A stretch of 64,000 nucleotides of DNA from Duffyella gerundensis (GTDB taxonomy: Bacteria; Pseudomonadota; Gammaproteobacteria; Enterobacterales; Enterobacteriaceae), in assembly GCF_001517405.1 (NCBI RefSeq), contig NZ_LN907827.1:3196915-3260914 (forward strand). The letters are read 5' to 3'. Shown here piece after piece: positions 7,998 to 16,758 of the stretch (position 1 is the first letter of the stretch; each line of letters starts with the position of its first letter). The notes under the pieces are model-generated. The model was given only the letters and a program-made list of their open reading frames with translations. It did not search any database and had not been told where the DNA came from. A program made the translations under genes and the position numbers.

Positions 7998-10900
7998 ATG
8001 AAACTCTCTCTGTTAACCCGTAGCTGCCTGCTGGCTTTGGCCACCGGCGGCGTTGTGCCTGCGCTGCAGGCTGATGCCTGGCGTGCCGAAGGTGGTGAAT
8101 CCAAAATCGTGACCAGCGGTCATACCACCAGCACACCGGACGATTATCCGCTTTATGCCGAAGGTGCAGGCAGCACGCTCATTAGCGAAAATGCTTATGA
8201 ATTCAATACCACCGGCAACGATCTTTACGCGGCTTATGCACTGGATGGTGGCACGATCATCGCCAACGGCGGCAACTTTACCACCAACGGTACCGGTGCC
8301 CACGGCCTGCTCGCCGAAGCGGCAACGCTGGTGATTAACGGCGGCACGGTAGCCACCTCCGGCAGCAGCAGCCATGGGATAATGGCCAGCGGCGGCGCGG
8401 CTGATATCAGCCTGGAAGATCTGAATATCACCACCTCCAGCAACAATAGCGACGGCATCAAGATGACCGGTGGCACGCTGGAGGCCCAGCGCGTGACGCT
8501 AACCACCTCCGGCAGCAACGCTGATGCGATTTCGCTCGATAACAGCCAGGCGGATCTCAGCGATAACAGCAGCATGATTACCCGTGGCGATAACAGCAAC
8601 GGCGTCAGTGTGGTCAACAACAGCCGACTGACCGTCAGCGACACCACCATTGAACTGGCAGGCAGCGGCAATGCCAGCGGACTGAATATCAGTGACAGCA
8701 CCGTTGATGCCACGCGCCTGACCATTACCGCCGCCAACAGCAGCCGCGGTATCCTGGCCAGCAGCAGTGACAACAGCCACCTGCTGCGGCTCAGCCAGAC
8801 CAGCATCACCACCGACGAGGGGGATGCGCTGGTGCTGTCGGGCGGTACCGCTAATCTGGCTAATCTGACCATCAGCAGCAGCGAAGGGTACGGCATCCGC
8901 AGTACCAACACCGCGCTGACGCTCAACCAGGGCACGATTGAAACAGGCGGCAGACAGTCAGATGCTATCTGGCTAAGCGGTGACAACAGCGTTGCCGACA
9001 TCGACAGCGTTGAACTCGTGGCCAGCGGCCTGGGCGCGCATGCCGTGCTGCAGGATGGCGGCAACATCACGCTGCGCAACAGCGAACTGCGCACCAGCGG
9101 CATTGGTGGACACGTTATCGACAGCAGCAACGGCGTGTTCAACGGCGATAATCTGCGCATCAACAGCAGCGGCGCAGGTGGCCACGGTGTGCTGGTCGGC
9201 GCTGATGCGGTAGTAACCTTAATCAACAGCGAGATCAACAGCAGCGGCAGCGGTAGCGCCGGTATGCGCGTTAACAGCGGCGGCAGACTGATCGGTAGCG
9301 GCCTGGGCATTGACGCCAGCGGCGGCTCAGCGGTGACGCTACAGGGCGGCGATCTGCAGCTCAGCGAGAGCAAATTACACGCCACAGGCACCACCGCGGT
9401 GCTGGATATCCAGCCTGCCGATGCCGTGCGTGGCCAGGGTCGTTTTGATAATGTCACCTTCAGCAGTGAACAGGGTGCGCTGATCAAAGTCATCGGCGGC
9501 AATGCCGATCTGATCTTCAGCGGCAGCGGCCAACTGCAAAGCAGCGGCGGCGGATTGTTGCTGGACGCGACCACGCCGGGCACCAGCGATCTCACCGTGC
9601 AGGCGGATAACTATCAGCTGGCTGGCGATATGCGCGTCGGTGATAACCATCGGGCGGCGGTGACGCTGAGCGGTGAGTCGGTGTGGCAGGGAGCAGCGTC
9701 CGCGCTGACCGCGCTGTCGCTGAATAACAGCCGCTGGCTGATGACGCTCTCCTCTACGCTTGGCGCGCTAAACCTCGAAAATGGTCGCGTGAACTTTGGC
9801 GCGGACGGCGGGAATGATTTTCAGACGCTGACCACCGATTCACTCAGTGGCAGCGGCGAGTTTGCCCTGCGCACCGATATCGCTAACCTGCTCGGTGACC
9901 GGCTGCAGGTCACGGCTGACGGTGCCTCACAGGGGAATCACACCCTTGTGGTGGAAGATTCGGGTCGTGCGCCGCAAAACGGCGACGATCGCCTGATGCT
10001 GGTCGATGCCAACGGCGGTGATGCGCGCTTTAGCCTGGCGGGCGAGCATGTCGATGCCGGGGCATTCCGTTACTATCTGCAGGAAGAGAACAGCGACTGG
10101 TATCTGGCGACGCTCACCGAACCGGTTGATCCGGTCACGCCTGTGGACCCAGTGGACCCAGCCGATCCGGATCCGATAACGCCGGTCGATCCGGTCACGC
10201 CCGTTGTGCCGATTGTTCCGGAAGATCCCCAGGATCCTGTGGCTCCCGCCAGACCTGACACGCGCGCTAATAACCTGTCAAAAGGCGCCAACGCTGGTTT
10301 AGGCCAGCAAACTGCGTTGATTGCTTTGCTGACGGCGGAAAACGCCACGCTGGTTGAACGTATGGGTGAACTGCGCACCGATAGCGGCAGCGGCTTCTGG
10401 GTGCGGATTATCAGTGAAAACCTGCAGCACGACCTCGCCCGTAGCCGCGCCTTTGAGCAGCACATCGGTGGCTTGCAGTTGGGAAGCGATAAGCGTTTGC
10501 AGTACGCAAGCGGCGATCTGCTGCTGGGCGGGCTGTTCAGCACCACCGTCTCGCAGCAGGAATACGGTAATAACAGCTCTGGTAAACTCACCGCCATCAG
10601 CCTCGGTGGCTATGCGACCTGGCTGGATCACAACGGTTTTTATGCCGATGCAGTCGTGAAATTTCATACCATCGAAAACACCATCGATATGCGCAATAAC
10701 CTCTTTCACCGCGTTGATGGCGATAGCAACAGCCATGCCCTGACCGCCAGTCTGGAGGTCGGTAAGCAATGGAAAAATGAGGCAGGCTGGTTTGTTGAGC
10801 CACAGGCGCAGCTCACCTCTTTTATTCTGGCTGGCGATACGCTCACGCTGGATAACGAGCTGGAGATTAAAAACCGCCATTACACCTCCTTGCAGAGCCG

Positions 10901-11183
10901 GTTTGGCGTGCGTGCGGGTCGTGATCTGGCGCTGGACGATCAGCAGTCGCTGGGCGCCTATGCCAAAGTGTCGAAAATCACCGAGCACGGCAACGAGCCG
11001 GAAGTGCGCGTTGATGGCGTGCCGCTTTATGCCGCGTTGCCTGGCAACCGCATGGAGTACGCGGTGGGCGTCAACTGGCAGCTGAACGACAAGCATAAGT
11101 TTTATGCGGAGGCGGGTTATGGGCACGGTAAGCGGATTGAGCAGCCAATGACCTTCAGTGCCGGATATCGTTATAGTTTTTAA
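7998..11183 (+). CDS. Type V autotransporter (AIDA/pertactin-like)
   Basis: The product is about 1061 residues: a signal peptide (KLSLLTRSCLLALATGG to LQADA), then a long passenger of short repeats rich in Ser, Gly, Asn and Thr typical of a right-handed beta-helix. A linker made of repeated VDPVTPVDP-like units (about residues 715-755) follows, then a C-terminal 12-strand autotransporter barrel from about 790 ending in the canonical terminal Phe (AGYRYSF). It should be exported by Sec and inserted in the outer membrane, exposing the passenger, probably for adhesion or biofilm. The ATG at 7998 has AAGGA 7 bases upstream; ATGs at 7848 and 7992 fit less well. No protease triad was recognised in the passenger. 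No operator copy was found upstream. Confidence 0.9.
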   Translation: MKLSLLTRSCLLALATGGVVPALQADAWRAEGGESKIVTSGHTTSTPDDYPLYAEGAGSTLISENAYEFNTTGNDLYAAYALDGGTIIANGGNFTTNGTGAHGLLAEAATLVINGGTVATSGSSSHGIMASGGAADISLEDLNITTSSNNSDGIKMTGGTLEAQRVTLTTSGSNADAISLDNSQADLSDNSSMITRGDNSNGVSVVNNSRLTVSDTTIELAGSGNASGLNISDSTVDATRLTITAANSSRGILASSSDNSHLLRLSQTSITTDEGDALVLSGGTANLANLTISSSEGYGIRSTNTALTLNQGTIETGGRQSDAIWLSGDNSVADIDSVELVASGLGAHAVLQDGGNITLRNSELRTSGIGGHVIDSSNGVFNGDNLRINSSGAGGHGVLVGADAVVTLINSEINSSGSGSAGMRVNSGGRLIGSGLGIDASGGSAVTLQGGDLQLSESKLHATGTTAVLDIQPADAVRGQGRFDNVTFSSEQGALIKVIGGNADLIFSGSGQLQSSGGGLLLDATTPGTSDLTVQADNYQLAGDMRVGDNHRAAVTLSGESVWQGAASALTALSLNNSRWLMTLSSTLGALNLENGRVNFGADGGNDFQTLTTDSLSGSGEFALRTDIANLLGDRLQVTADGASQGNHTLVVEDSGRAPQNGDDRLMLVDANGGDARFSLAGEHVDAGAFRYYLQEENSDWYLATLTEPVDPVTPVDPVDPADPDPITPVDPVTPVVPIVPEDPQDPVAPARPDTRANNLSKGANAGLGQQTALIALLTAENATLVERMGELRTDSGSGFWVRIISENLQHDLARSRAFEQHIGGLQLGSDKRLQYASGDLLLGGLFSTTVSQQEYGNNSSGKLTAISLGGYATWLDHNGFYADAVVKFHTIENTIDMRNNLFHRVDGDSNSHALTASLEVGKQWKNEAGWFVEPQAQLTSFILAGDTLTLDNELEIKNRHYTSLQSRFGVRAGRDLALDDQQSLGAYAKVSKITEHGNEPEVRVDGVPLYAALPGNRMEYAVGVNWQLNDKHKFYAEAGYGHGKRIEQPMTFSAGYRYSF

Positions 11184-11260
11184 GGGGGGCCTTCGGGCCA
11201 GGCCTGGGCCTTATTGAGCCTTGAGGCCAGGCTTGGCCCTGGGTCAAGGGCTTAAAGGCC

Positions 11261-11520
11261 AGGTCAACGGCCATTTCGTTCTGCCCTTCGGGCCGCCCGA
11301 GCAGGGGCGGCATGCGCCCCGCCCCTGCACCCCGGCTATCCGGCAAACACAACCGCCCGCCGCAGGCGGGTACCTTCGTCGGTTCACATTTCTTCACGGA
11401 CCGCTCGCGATTCGCTCCTGCTCAGCGCTCCCTTGTCCCGCCATCCATGGCGGGACATCCTAAAATGTTCACCTCCTCAGCGGTAGTGATGCCTCCTCAA
11501 GGTCAACCCCCAGGTCAAAA
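11261..11520 (+). repeat. Left arm, almost identical to element B 39232-39492
   Basis: About 260 bp aligned by eye differ from element B at only about three positions: CTCCTGCTCAG against CTCCAAGCTCAG, and GTAGTG against GTGGTG. That is much closer than expected for neutral intergenic DNA 28 kb apart and implies recent copying or gene conversion. Confidence 0.85.
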
Positions 11521-11535
11521 CCCAAACCTTAATTC

Positions 11536-11625
11536 AAAAGGGAAAGGGAAAAGGGAAAAGGGAAAAGGGAAAAGGGAAAAGGGAAAAGGGAAAAGGGAAA
11601 AGGGAAAAGGGAAAAGGGAAAAGGA
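11536..11625 (+). repeat. AAAAGGG heptamer array
   Basis: Twelve GGG runs plus a final GG are spaced almost perfectly at seven bases, with one six-base unit near the start. The G-rich strand is plus and can in principle form quadruplexes. The array length is expected to vary by slippage. Confidence 0.9.
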
Positions 11626-11804
11626 CTTTAATCATTTTAAATATAATGGAAATAGATAAACCACTAACTTGCTATATGAATACTGCTTTATTGAGGACTT
11701 AAAGTTTTAGTAAGGAATCTCATTAAGGTTTGGGTTTTATTTAAGAGTTTGGGTTTTATTTAAGGGCTTGGGTTTTATTTAAGACTTTGCTTTTAGTCTG
11801 TTTG

Positions 11805-12310
11805 GTTTTGACTTTGAGGAGGCATCACAAACGCCGAGGGAAAAGTGTTTTCCAGGATGAGCCGCAGGGATGCGGCGAGAAGGCGCGCTGAGCAGGAGCG
11901 AATCGCGCCTGATCCGTCAGGAAAACGCTTTTGCTGAGGGAACCCGCCTTTGGCGGGCGGTTGTGTTTGCCGGATAGCGCGGGTGCAGGGCCGGGGCGAC
12001 TGCCGGCCCTGCTCGTACTGCCTTCAGGCAGAACGAAATCGCCTTTGACCTTGACCTGGGTTTTGACTTTGAGGAGGCATCACAAACGCCGAGGGAAAAG
12101 TGTTTTCCAGGACGAGCCGCAGGGATGCGGCGAGAAGGTGCGTTGAGCAGGAGCGAATCGCGCCTGGTCCGTCAGGAAAAGGCTTTTGCTGAGGGAACCC
12201 GCTCAGCGGGCGGTTGTGTTTGCCGGATAGCGCGGGTGCAGGGCCGGGGCGACTGCCGGCCCTGCTCGGGCTGCCTTCAGGCAGAACGAAATGGCCTTTG
12301 ACCCTAAGAC
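11805..12310. repeat. Right arm, tandemly duplicated (about 255 bp period)
   Basis: The sequence from TTTTGACTTTGAGGAGGCAT to the CTGCCTTCAGGCAGAACG end occurs twice in direct orientation, the second copy offset by 255 bp with scattered differences. Each copy is an inverted relative of the left arm. Confidence 0.8.
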
Positions 12311-12517
12311 ATTGACCTTAAAAGCTGCCTGCAAGGCAAAACGAAATGGCCCTCTGGCCTTAAGACCTTGACCTTAAAGCCGCCTGCAAGGCAAAAAGCC
12401 GCCTGCTTCCAGGCCCCCTCCCCCAACTGTTATAGGTTTCCCTTCCCCTTCTGTCTCTGCTATGAGACGCCATTTTATGCTTTACTATGTAGCAGAATGC
12501 ATCAACGAGGAATCACG

Positions 12518-13000
12518 ATGGAAGCCATTAAAAACATCATGCTGCGGGAAATCGCCATCCTGAACCGGGAAGAACGTCGGGACAACCGACCGCGTTTCAG
12601 CCTGAATTTCCTGCGCACGCACCCGGGCCTGTGGGCCATCATGTACATCTGTTACGCGCTTTGCGTGGTGCTGATCTTCACCACCGACTTTCTCGGCTGG
12701 CCGGCGTTCTGGTTCGCCACGGCGTTTGTGCTGATCATGAGCGTGCTGATGCTGATGGATATCAATCCAAAGTACCGATTTGAAGATATCGACGCCCTCG
12801 ATCTGCGCGTCTGCTTTAACGGCGAATGGTATTACGTGCGCGCCCTGCCGCAGCATGCCATCGATGAAGTGCTGGCAAACCGCGAGACGCCGGAGGCGGT
12901 AAAAGAAGGCATCGCCCGCCTGATGCAGCAGAAAGGCGAGGTCGATTTCTACGATCTCTACTTCCTGACCTGGGGCAACCGTGCGGCCAGCAAGATCTAA
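12518..13000 (+). CDS. ylaC: YlaC-like inner-membrane protein
   Basis: The 160-residue product resembles E. coli YlaC, an inner-membrane protein of unknown function. Matching features are the N-terminal REERRDN/PRFSLNFLR segment, two closely spaced hydrophobic helices (about residues 38-80) and the C-terminal FEDIDALDLRVC.NGEWY block. GAGG lies 8 bases before the ATG at 12518; an upstream in-frame start at 12368 falls in the repeat element and is unlikely. The stop codon overlaps that of convergent ydcR by four bases. Confidence 0.85.
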   Translation: MEAIKNIMLREIAILNREERRDNRPRFSLNFLRTHPGLWAIMYICYALCVVLIFTTDFLGWPAFWFATAFVLIMSVLMLMDINPKYRFEDIDALDLRVCFNGEWYYVRALPQHAIDEVLANRETPEAVKEGIARLMQQKGEVDFYDLYFLTWGNRAASKI

Positions 13001-14418
13001 TGTGGCTGGCTGAGCTGCTCGCTAATCAGCTCGGCCAGAATCGCGACTGCCGCTTCCTGCGCTGCATCCCACGGCCAGGCGGTATTAAAGCGAAAGTAGT
13101 TAATATACTGATTGCCTGAAGAAAACATACTGCCCGGCGCAATGCTGATGTGGTGCTCCAGCGCGCGACGATAAAGCCGCGTCGCATCCTGTCCGGCAGG
13201 CAGTTCAATCCATAAAAAATAGCCGCCCTGCGAATCGTTGATTTTCACCTGCGGCGGCAACAATCGACGCAACGCCTGACGCGCATGATTTTTACGCTGG
13301 GCCATCACCTGACGAATACGCCGCAAATGACTGTCATAGCTACGCGTGCCGAGATAGTTCGCCAGCGCCAGCTGCATCGGCGCGCTGGTAGAGAGCGTGC
13401 TCATCAGCTGTAACCGCTGAATGCGCTGCGCATGCCGACCCGCCGCTACCCAGCCGACGCGAAATCCCGCCACCAGATTCTTGGAAAATGACGAGCAGTG
13501 CATCACATTGTCATGCTGATCCCAGGCTTTCACCGGCAGCGGCCGCTTGCCACCAAACCACAGCTCGGCATAAACATCATCTTCGATTAACGCCACGTTA
13601 CGCGCCGCCAGCAGCGCCGCCAGCCGCTGCTTGTTAGCATCCGGCATAGTAAAACCCACCGGATTTTGCTGGTTGCTCATCAGCCAGCACGCCTTGATCG
13701 GCCAGCGATTCAGCGCCTGTTCCAGCTGATCGAGATCGATGCCGTGCTGCGGATCGGTGGCGATGGCCACCGCCTTGAGCTTCAGCCGCTCAATCGCCTG
13801 CAATGCGCCATAAAACGCCGGGTTTTCAATCACTACCCAATCTCCCGGCTCGGTCACCGCCTGCAAACTGAGATTCAGCGCTTCCATGGCGCCGTTGGTA
13901 ATGACGATCTCATCCGGTGACACGGTAATGCCCTGCTGCGCATAGCGTTGTGCCAGCGTTTTACGCAGCGTTTCATTGCCGGGCGGCAGGTTATTCAGCG
14001 CATCGCTGGGTTTGAGATGGTGTGAGACGTTGCTAAGCGAGCGCATCAGCTGGCGCATCGGGAAGAGTTCAGGATCGGGAAAAGCGGAGCCAAACGGAAT
14101 CACCTGCGGGTCGCGCGCCGCCTGCAGCACTTCAAAGATAAAGCCGTTGATATCGACGCTTTCGGCCAGCTGCACCGGCTGATGGCTGGCAGGCTGGCTG
14201 AGGTATTCCGCGCGCGGCGCGACAAAGTAGCCCGACTGCGGTCGCGAGACGATCCAGCCCTGGCTCTCCAGCACCTGATAGGCGTGCATCACCGTCATCA
14301 GGCTCATGCCGCTGAGTTCCACCTGCTGACGCAGCGAGGGCAGCTTCTCTCCCGGCTGCCAGGCTTCCGCCTCGATTTGTTCCCGTATCTGCTGCACCAG
14401 CTGTTGGTATTTTGCCAC
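12997..14418 (-). CDS. ydcR: MocR-family (GntR/aminotransferase) regulator YdcR
   Basis: The 473-residue product has an N-terminal GntR winged-helix DNA-binding domain (about 1-75, WQPGEKLPSLRQQ, SGMSLMTV) joined to a fold-type I aminotransferase-like domain. PLP-binding residues are visible: the Schiff-base lysine in SSFSKNL, and NQQNPVGF, DDVYAEL and FRVGW. It resembles E. coli YdcR along its length. MocR proteins use PLP or a PLP adduct as effector; the target of YdcR-type members is not established and no divergent partner gene is present. It starts with MAKYQQL at 14418. Confidence 0.9.
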   Translation of the reverse strand: MAKYQQLVQQIREQIEAEAWQPGEKLPSLRQQVELSGMSLMTVMHAYQVLESQGWIVSRPQSGYFVAPRAEYLSQPASHQPVQLAESVDINGFIFEVLQAARDPQVIPFGSAFPDPELFPMRQLMRSLSNVSHHLKPSDALNNLPPGNETLRKTLAQRYAQQGITVSPDEIVITNGAMEALNLSLQAVTEPGDWVVIENPAFYGALQAIERLKLKAVAIATDPQHGIDLDQLEQALNRWPIKACWLMSNQQNPVGFTMPDANKQRLAALLAARNVALIEDDVYAELWFGGKRPLPVKAWDQHDNVMHCSSFSKNLVAGFRVGWVAAGRHAQRIQRLQLMSTLSTSAPMQLALANYLGTRSYDSHLRRIRQVMAQRKNHARQALRRLLPPQVKINDSQGGYFLWIELPAGQDATRLYRRALEHHISIAPGSMFSSGNQYINYFRFNTAWPWDAAQEAAVAILAELISEQLSQPH

Positions 14419-14602
14419 GTTACGCTTTCATTTTTGGCTGTTTGAGGCCGCGCAGTATAACTAAATTTATCGCCGATTGCTGAAGCCGGTTTATGAGTTT
14501 ACTTTTGATTTTACGAAGGGCTGATCGAACGGGGCATTAACACTGATCTGACTTAGTTGACCTGTCTGGCCACACTGCGCTGACGTCGCATTTTTCAACA
14601 CG

Positions 14603-14627
14603 CGCCCGCTAACCCGGCGGGCGTTTT
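14603..14627 (+). terminator. Terminator-like hairpin
   Basis: CGCCCGC/GCGGGCG with a seven-base loop is followed by TTTT. No rightward gene ends just before it, so it may end a short unannotated transcript or insulate the cargo promoter. Confidence 0.5.
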
Positions 14628-14713
14628 GGGGTGTATCGCCGCGCTGTTTGCCTTCAACCATCCCGCCACTCTGCGCCCGCATGTGGCCCTTCCCCTCAGA
14701 AAATTCCAGTTTC

Positions 14714-14725
14714 GGGACAGGTCTT
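14714..14725. promoter_or_regulatory. Candidate operator GGGAC-AG-GTCTT
   Basis: This copy of the RRGAC-NN-GTCYY pattern ends 103 bp before the first Ig-like cargo gene. It differs from a perfect inverted repeat only at the outer positions. Confidence 0.55.
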
Positions 14726-14828
14726 CTGTCGATGATTTGCCGCAACCAGCAGAATCGCGCAAACCCGGCTATTCCGGTTAGCACGCTACGAATGATTCGC
14801 AGCGTAATTTCATTCTGAGGGAAACAGC

Positions 14829-16634
14829 ATGACCATGCAGATCAATAATGCACTTGAGTATTGGACGAGCACTAATGAGTGGAGTATTACCCTGACGCCA
14901 ACAGAGACCGATCTGGAGTTTTTGTGGGTCTATTTCAACAATGTAGAGATTAAAGTGCCTGTTGCGGGCCAGAACCCCATTATCTGGTCGGCGCCAAAAG
15001 ACCTGTTTAAAGAAGGCGTAAACAGCGTCAGCATGCGCTTCGACGACTTCGCGAAAAACCCTGGCGTAACCTCGGTATTCAACTTAAATCTCGATACCAC
15101 TGCTCCCATTAAGCCACGCATTCTTTTTACCACCGACGATGTCGGCAGCAACACCGCTATCGTGGGCCCGGACGGCCGCACCGACGATCAATCACCGGTA
15201 CTCAATGGCCTTGCTGAGCCAAAAAGCCTGGTGACACTTTATAACGCGCAGGATGAGGTGATTGGCAGTGCGATTGCCGACGGTAACGGCCTGTGGCAGA
15301 TCGAGGTCGAACTAGCCGATGGCGAGCATGGATTCTATGTCACGGCGGAAGATGCTTTGGGTAACGTCAGCGTTGAGTCCGATGCCTTTAACCTGGTTGT
15401 CGGCCCGGATCTCGGCAACACGCCGCCCGGCGTGGCGCTGATCACCCATGCTGAGGATGACGTTGGCGCGTCAACCGGCGAATTGCGCTCTGGCGCCATC
15501 ACCGATGACACCCGTCCACAGCTGCACGGCACGGCGCAGGCGGACAGCACGATCAATATCCAGTATCGCAACGGCGACGGTGAGTGGATCGACGGCGTCG
15601 CGGCAGTAGCCAACGCCAGCGGAGAGTGGAGCTGGACCGCACCTGAGCTGGAAGCAGGCAACTGGGAGTTTCGTGCCAACGCGGGTGGCAGCTGGAGTCA
15701 GCCGTTCAAACTTGACATTGCCACCGCAGGCAGTGACGCGCTAAAAGCGGCAATCAGCCAGGCAGAAGATAACTTTGGTGAATACACCGGTCCCCTGCTC
15801 AGCGGTGCGATCACCGATGACGCCACGCCAACCCTGAGCGGGCGCGCTGAAGCTAACGCTACGGTGATTATCCGCTGGAACGACGGCAACGATTTCTTTT
15901 CCACCACGGTACAGGCAGACGCCAGCAGTAACTGGCAGTGGACCCCCGATCCGGCTCTCGCACCTGGCAAGTGGGACTTTGCGACCAAAACCAGCAGCAA
16001 CACCTGGAGCACGCCTTTCACGCTGGACATCATCGCGCCCGACTCGCAGGCCCCGCTGATGACGGATGTCTATGACGATGTCATACAAAAGGTCGGTACC
16101 GTAGCCAGTGGCACTGAAACCAATGACAACGAACTCCTGCTCAGCGGACGTGGCGAAGCAAATAGCCTCGTGTACATCTATGACAACGAAGTGCTGCTGA
16201 CCTCGGTAACGGTGGGTCAGGACGGTAACTGGCAAGTGACCACACCGGAACTGAAAGATGGCGATCACAGCCTGGCCGTCAGCCACGGCGACTACAACAG
16301 CAGCCTGGCGAGCTGGGATTTTGAAGTCGACACCTTGCCGCCGCCTGATTTCGAGATCGAATCCATTAAAAGCGCAAAGACGTTCAGCCTCTCCTATGAA
16401 GAGATTGTTGCTGACGGCCAGAAATCACTGTGGATCGACAACGATAAGCGCCAGTTCAAGGTAGATGGCAACGAAGGTGACGTACTGGAGCTGGAAAACC
16501 TGACGCCGCAGGAGTGGCTGTCGATGGGTGAAGTGACCATTGCAGGCACGCAGTATGACGTCTGGAGTCATCAGGGTGGTGAAACTGAACTGCTGATTCA
16601 GCAGGGCATCATCAGCGAACTGGATCAGGCGTAA
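14829..16634 (+). CDS. Ig-like repeat protein, probable type I secretion substrate (short paralogue)
   Basis: The 601-residue protein has no Sec signal peptide and is built of about five bacterial Ig-like domains (about 100 residues each). Most repeats carry the pattern D..G..TG.L..G..TDD..P.L.G.A and a following G.W. The C-terminal about 90 residues (IDNDKRQFKV, GNEGDVLELENL, LLIQQGI) match the end module of the three downstream paralogues and of large Bap/BapA-type adhesins exported by type I systems. It lacks the AT-rich variable module of those paralogues and is the most diverged member. GAGGGA lies 7 bases before the ATG. Export by the system at 47.7-53.3 kb is inferred. No RTX nonapeptides are visible. 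Confidence 0.8.
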   Translation: MTMQINNALEYWTSTNEWSITLTPTETDLEFLWVYFNNVEIKVPVAGQNPIIWSAPKDLFKEGVNSVSMRFDDFAKNPGVTSVFNLNLDTTAPIKPRILFTTDDVGSNTAIVGPDGRTDDQSPVLNGLAEPKSLVTLYNAQDEVIGSAIADGNGLWQIEVELADGEHGFYVTAEDALGNVSVESDAFNLVVGPDLGNTPPGVALITHAEDDVGASTGELRSGAITDDTRPQLHGTAQADSTINIQYRNGDGEWIDGVAAVANASGEWSWTAPELEAGNWEFRANAGGSWSQPFKLDIATAGSDALKAAISQAEDNFGEYTGPLLSGAITDDATPTLSGRAEANATVIIRWNDGNDFFSTTVQADASSNWQWTPDPALAPGKWDFATKTSSNTWSTPFTLDIIAPDSQAPLMTDVYDDVIQKVGTVASGTETNDNELLLSGRGEANSLVYIYDNEVLLTSVTVGQDGNWQVTTPELKDGDHSLAVSHGDYNSSLASWDFEVDTLPPPDFEIESIKSAKTFSLSYEEIVADGQKSLWIDNDKRQFKVDGNEGDVLELENLTPQEWLSMGEVTIAGTQYDVWSHQGGETELLIQQGIISELDQA

Positions 16635-16656
16635 CCGCACGGCGACCATCCAGCCG

Positions 16657-16680
16657 ACGCGGGCGCAGCGCCCGCGCTTT
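16657..16680 (+). terminator. Weak terminator-like hairpin between cargo genes
   Basis: A GCGGGC/GCCCGC-rich stem is followed by only three T. The next cargo gene lacks an operator copy, so readthrough from the upstream promoter is likely. Confidence 0.4.
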
Positions 16681-16758
16681 AATCCTTAACCTGCTGATGA
16701 CTAACAAACCGGGCGTATCAGCCCACCATCAGCCCGAAACTTTTAGAGGAATCACTAC

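Larger units (their letters stand above)
11186..12410. repeat. Intergenic element A: inverted arms around a heptamer array
   Basis: A non-coding block about 1.2 kb long fills the gap between the autotransporter and ylaC. The left arm (about 11190-11520) and right arms (about 11805-12310) are diverged inverted repeats of each other: the left reads GGCCATTTCGTTCTGCC and the right GGCAGAACGAAATGGCC, and both contain GGCAAACACAACC or its complement. Between them lie an (AAAAGGG) array and an AT-rich stretch with three about 19-bp GTTTGGGTTTTATTTAA-type repeats. Element B at 39120-40435 has the same plan. Short frames through the arms share LSGKHNRPP-like peptides only because of the repeat. Confidence 0.8.
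14419..14828. other. Intergenic region before the Ig-like cargo cluster
   Basis: No gene is supported. The region contains a terminator-like hairpin (14603-14627), a good copy of the shared operator (14714-14725) and a weaker one, TTGAC-CT-GTCTG (14557-14568). A short minus-strand frame at 14491-14784 has no family signature. Confidence 0.5.

Noticed and set aside
8234..9595. Long minus-strand frame (453 codons) opposite the autotransporter passenger
   Set aside because: It is a shadow of the repetitive GC-rich plus-strand gene; composition is Ser/Leu/Pro-rich without family signature, and the plus strand has signal peptide and barrel.
11312..11659. Frame with a (GKGKREK) repeat through the heptamer array
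   Set aside because: Product of the AAAAGGG array and repeat arm; no conserved protein evidence.
14491..14784. 97-codon minus-strand frame before the first cargo gene
   Set aside because: No family resemblance or ribosome binding site; it spans the candidate operator and a hairpin.
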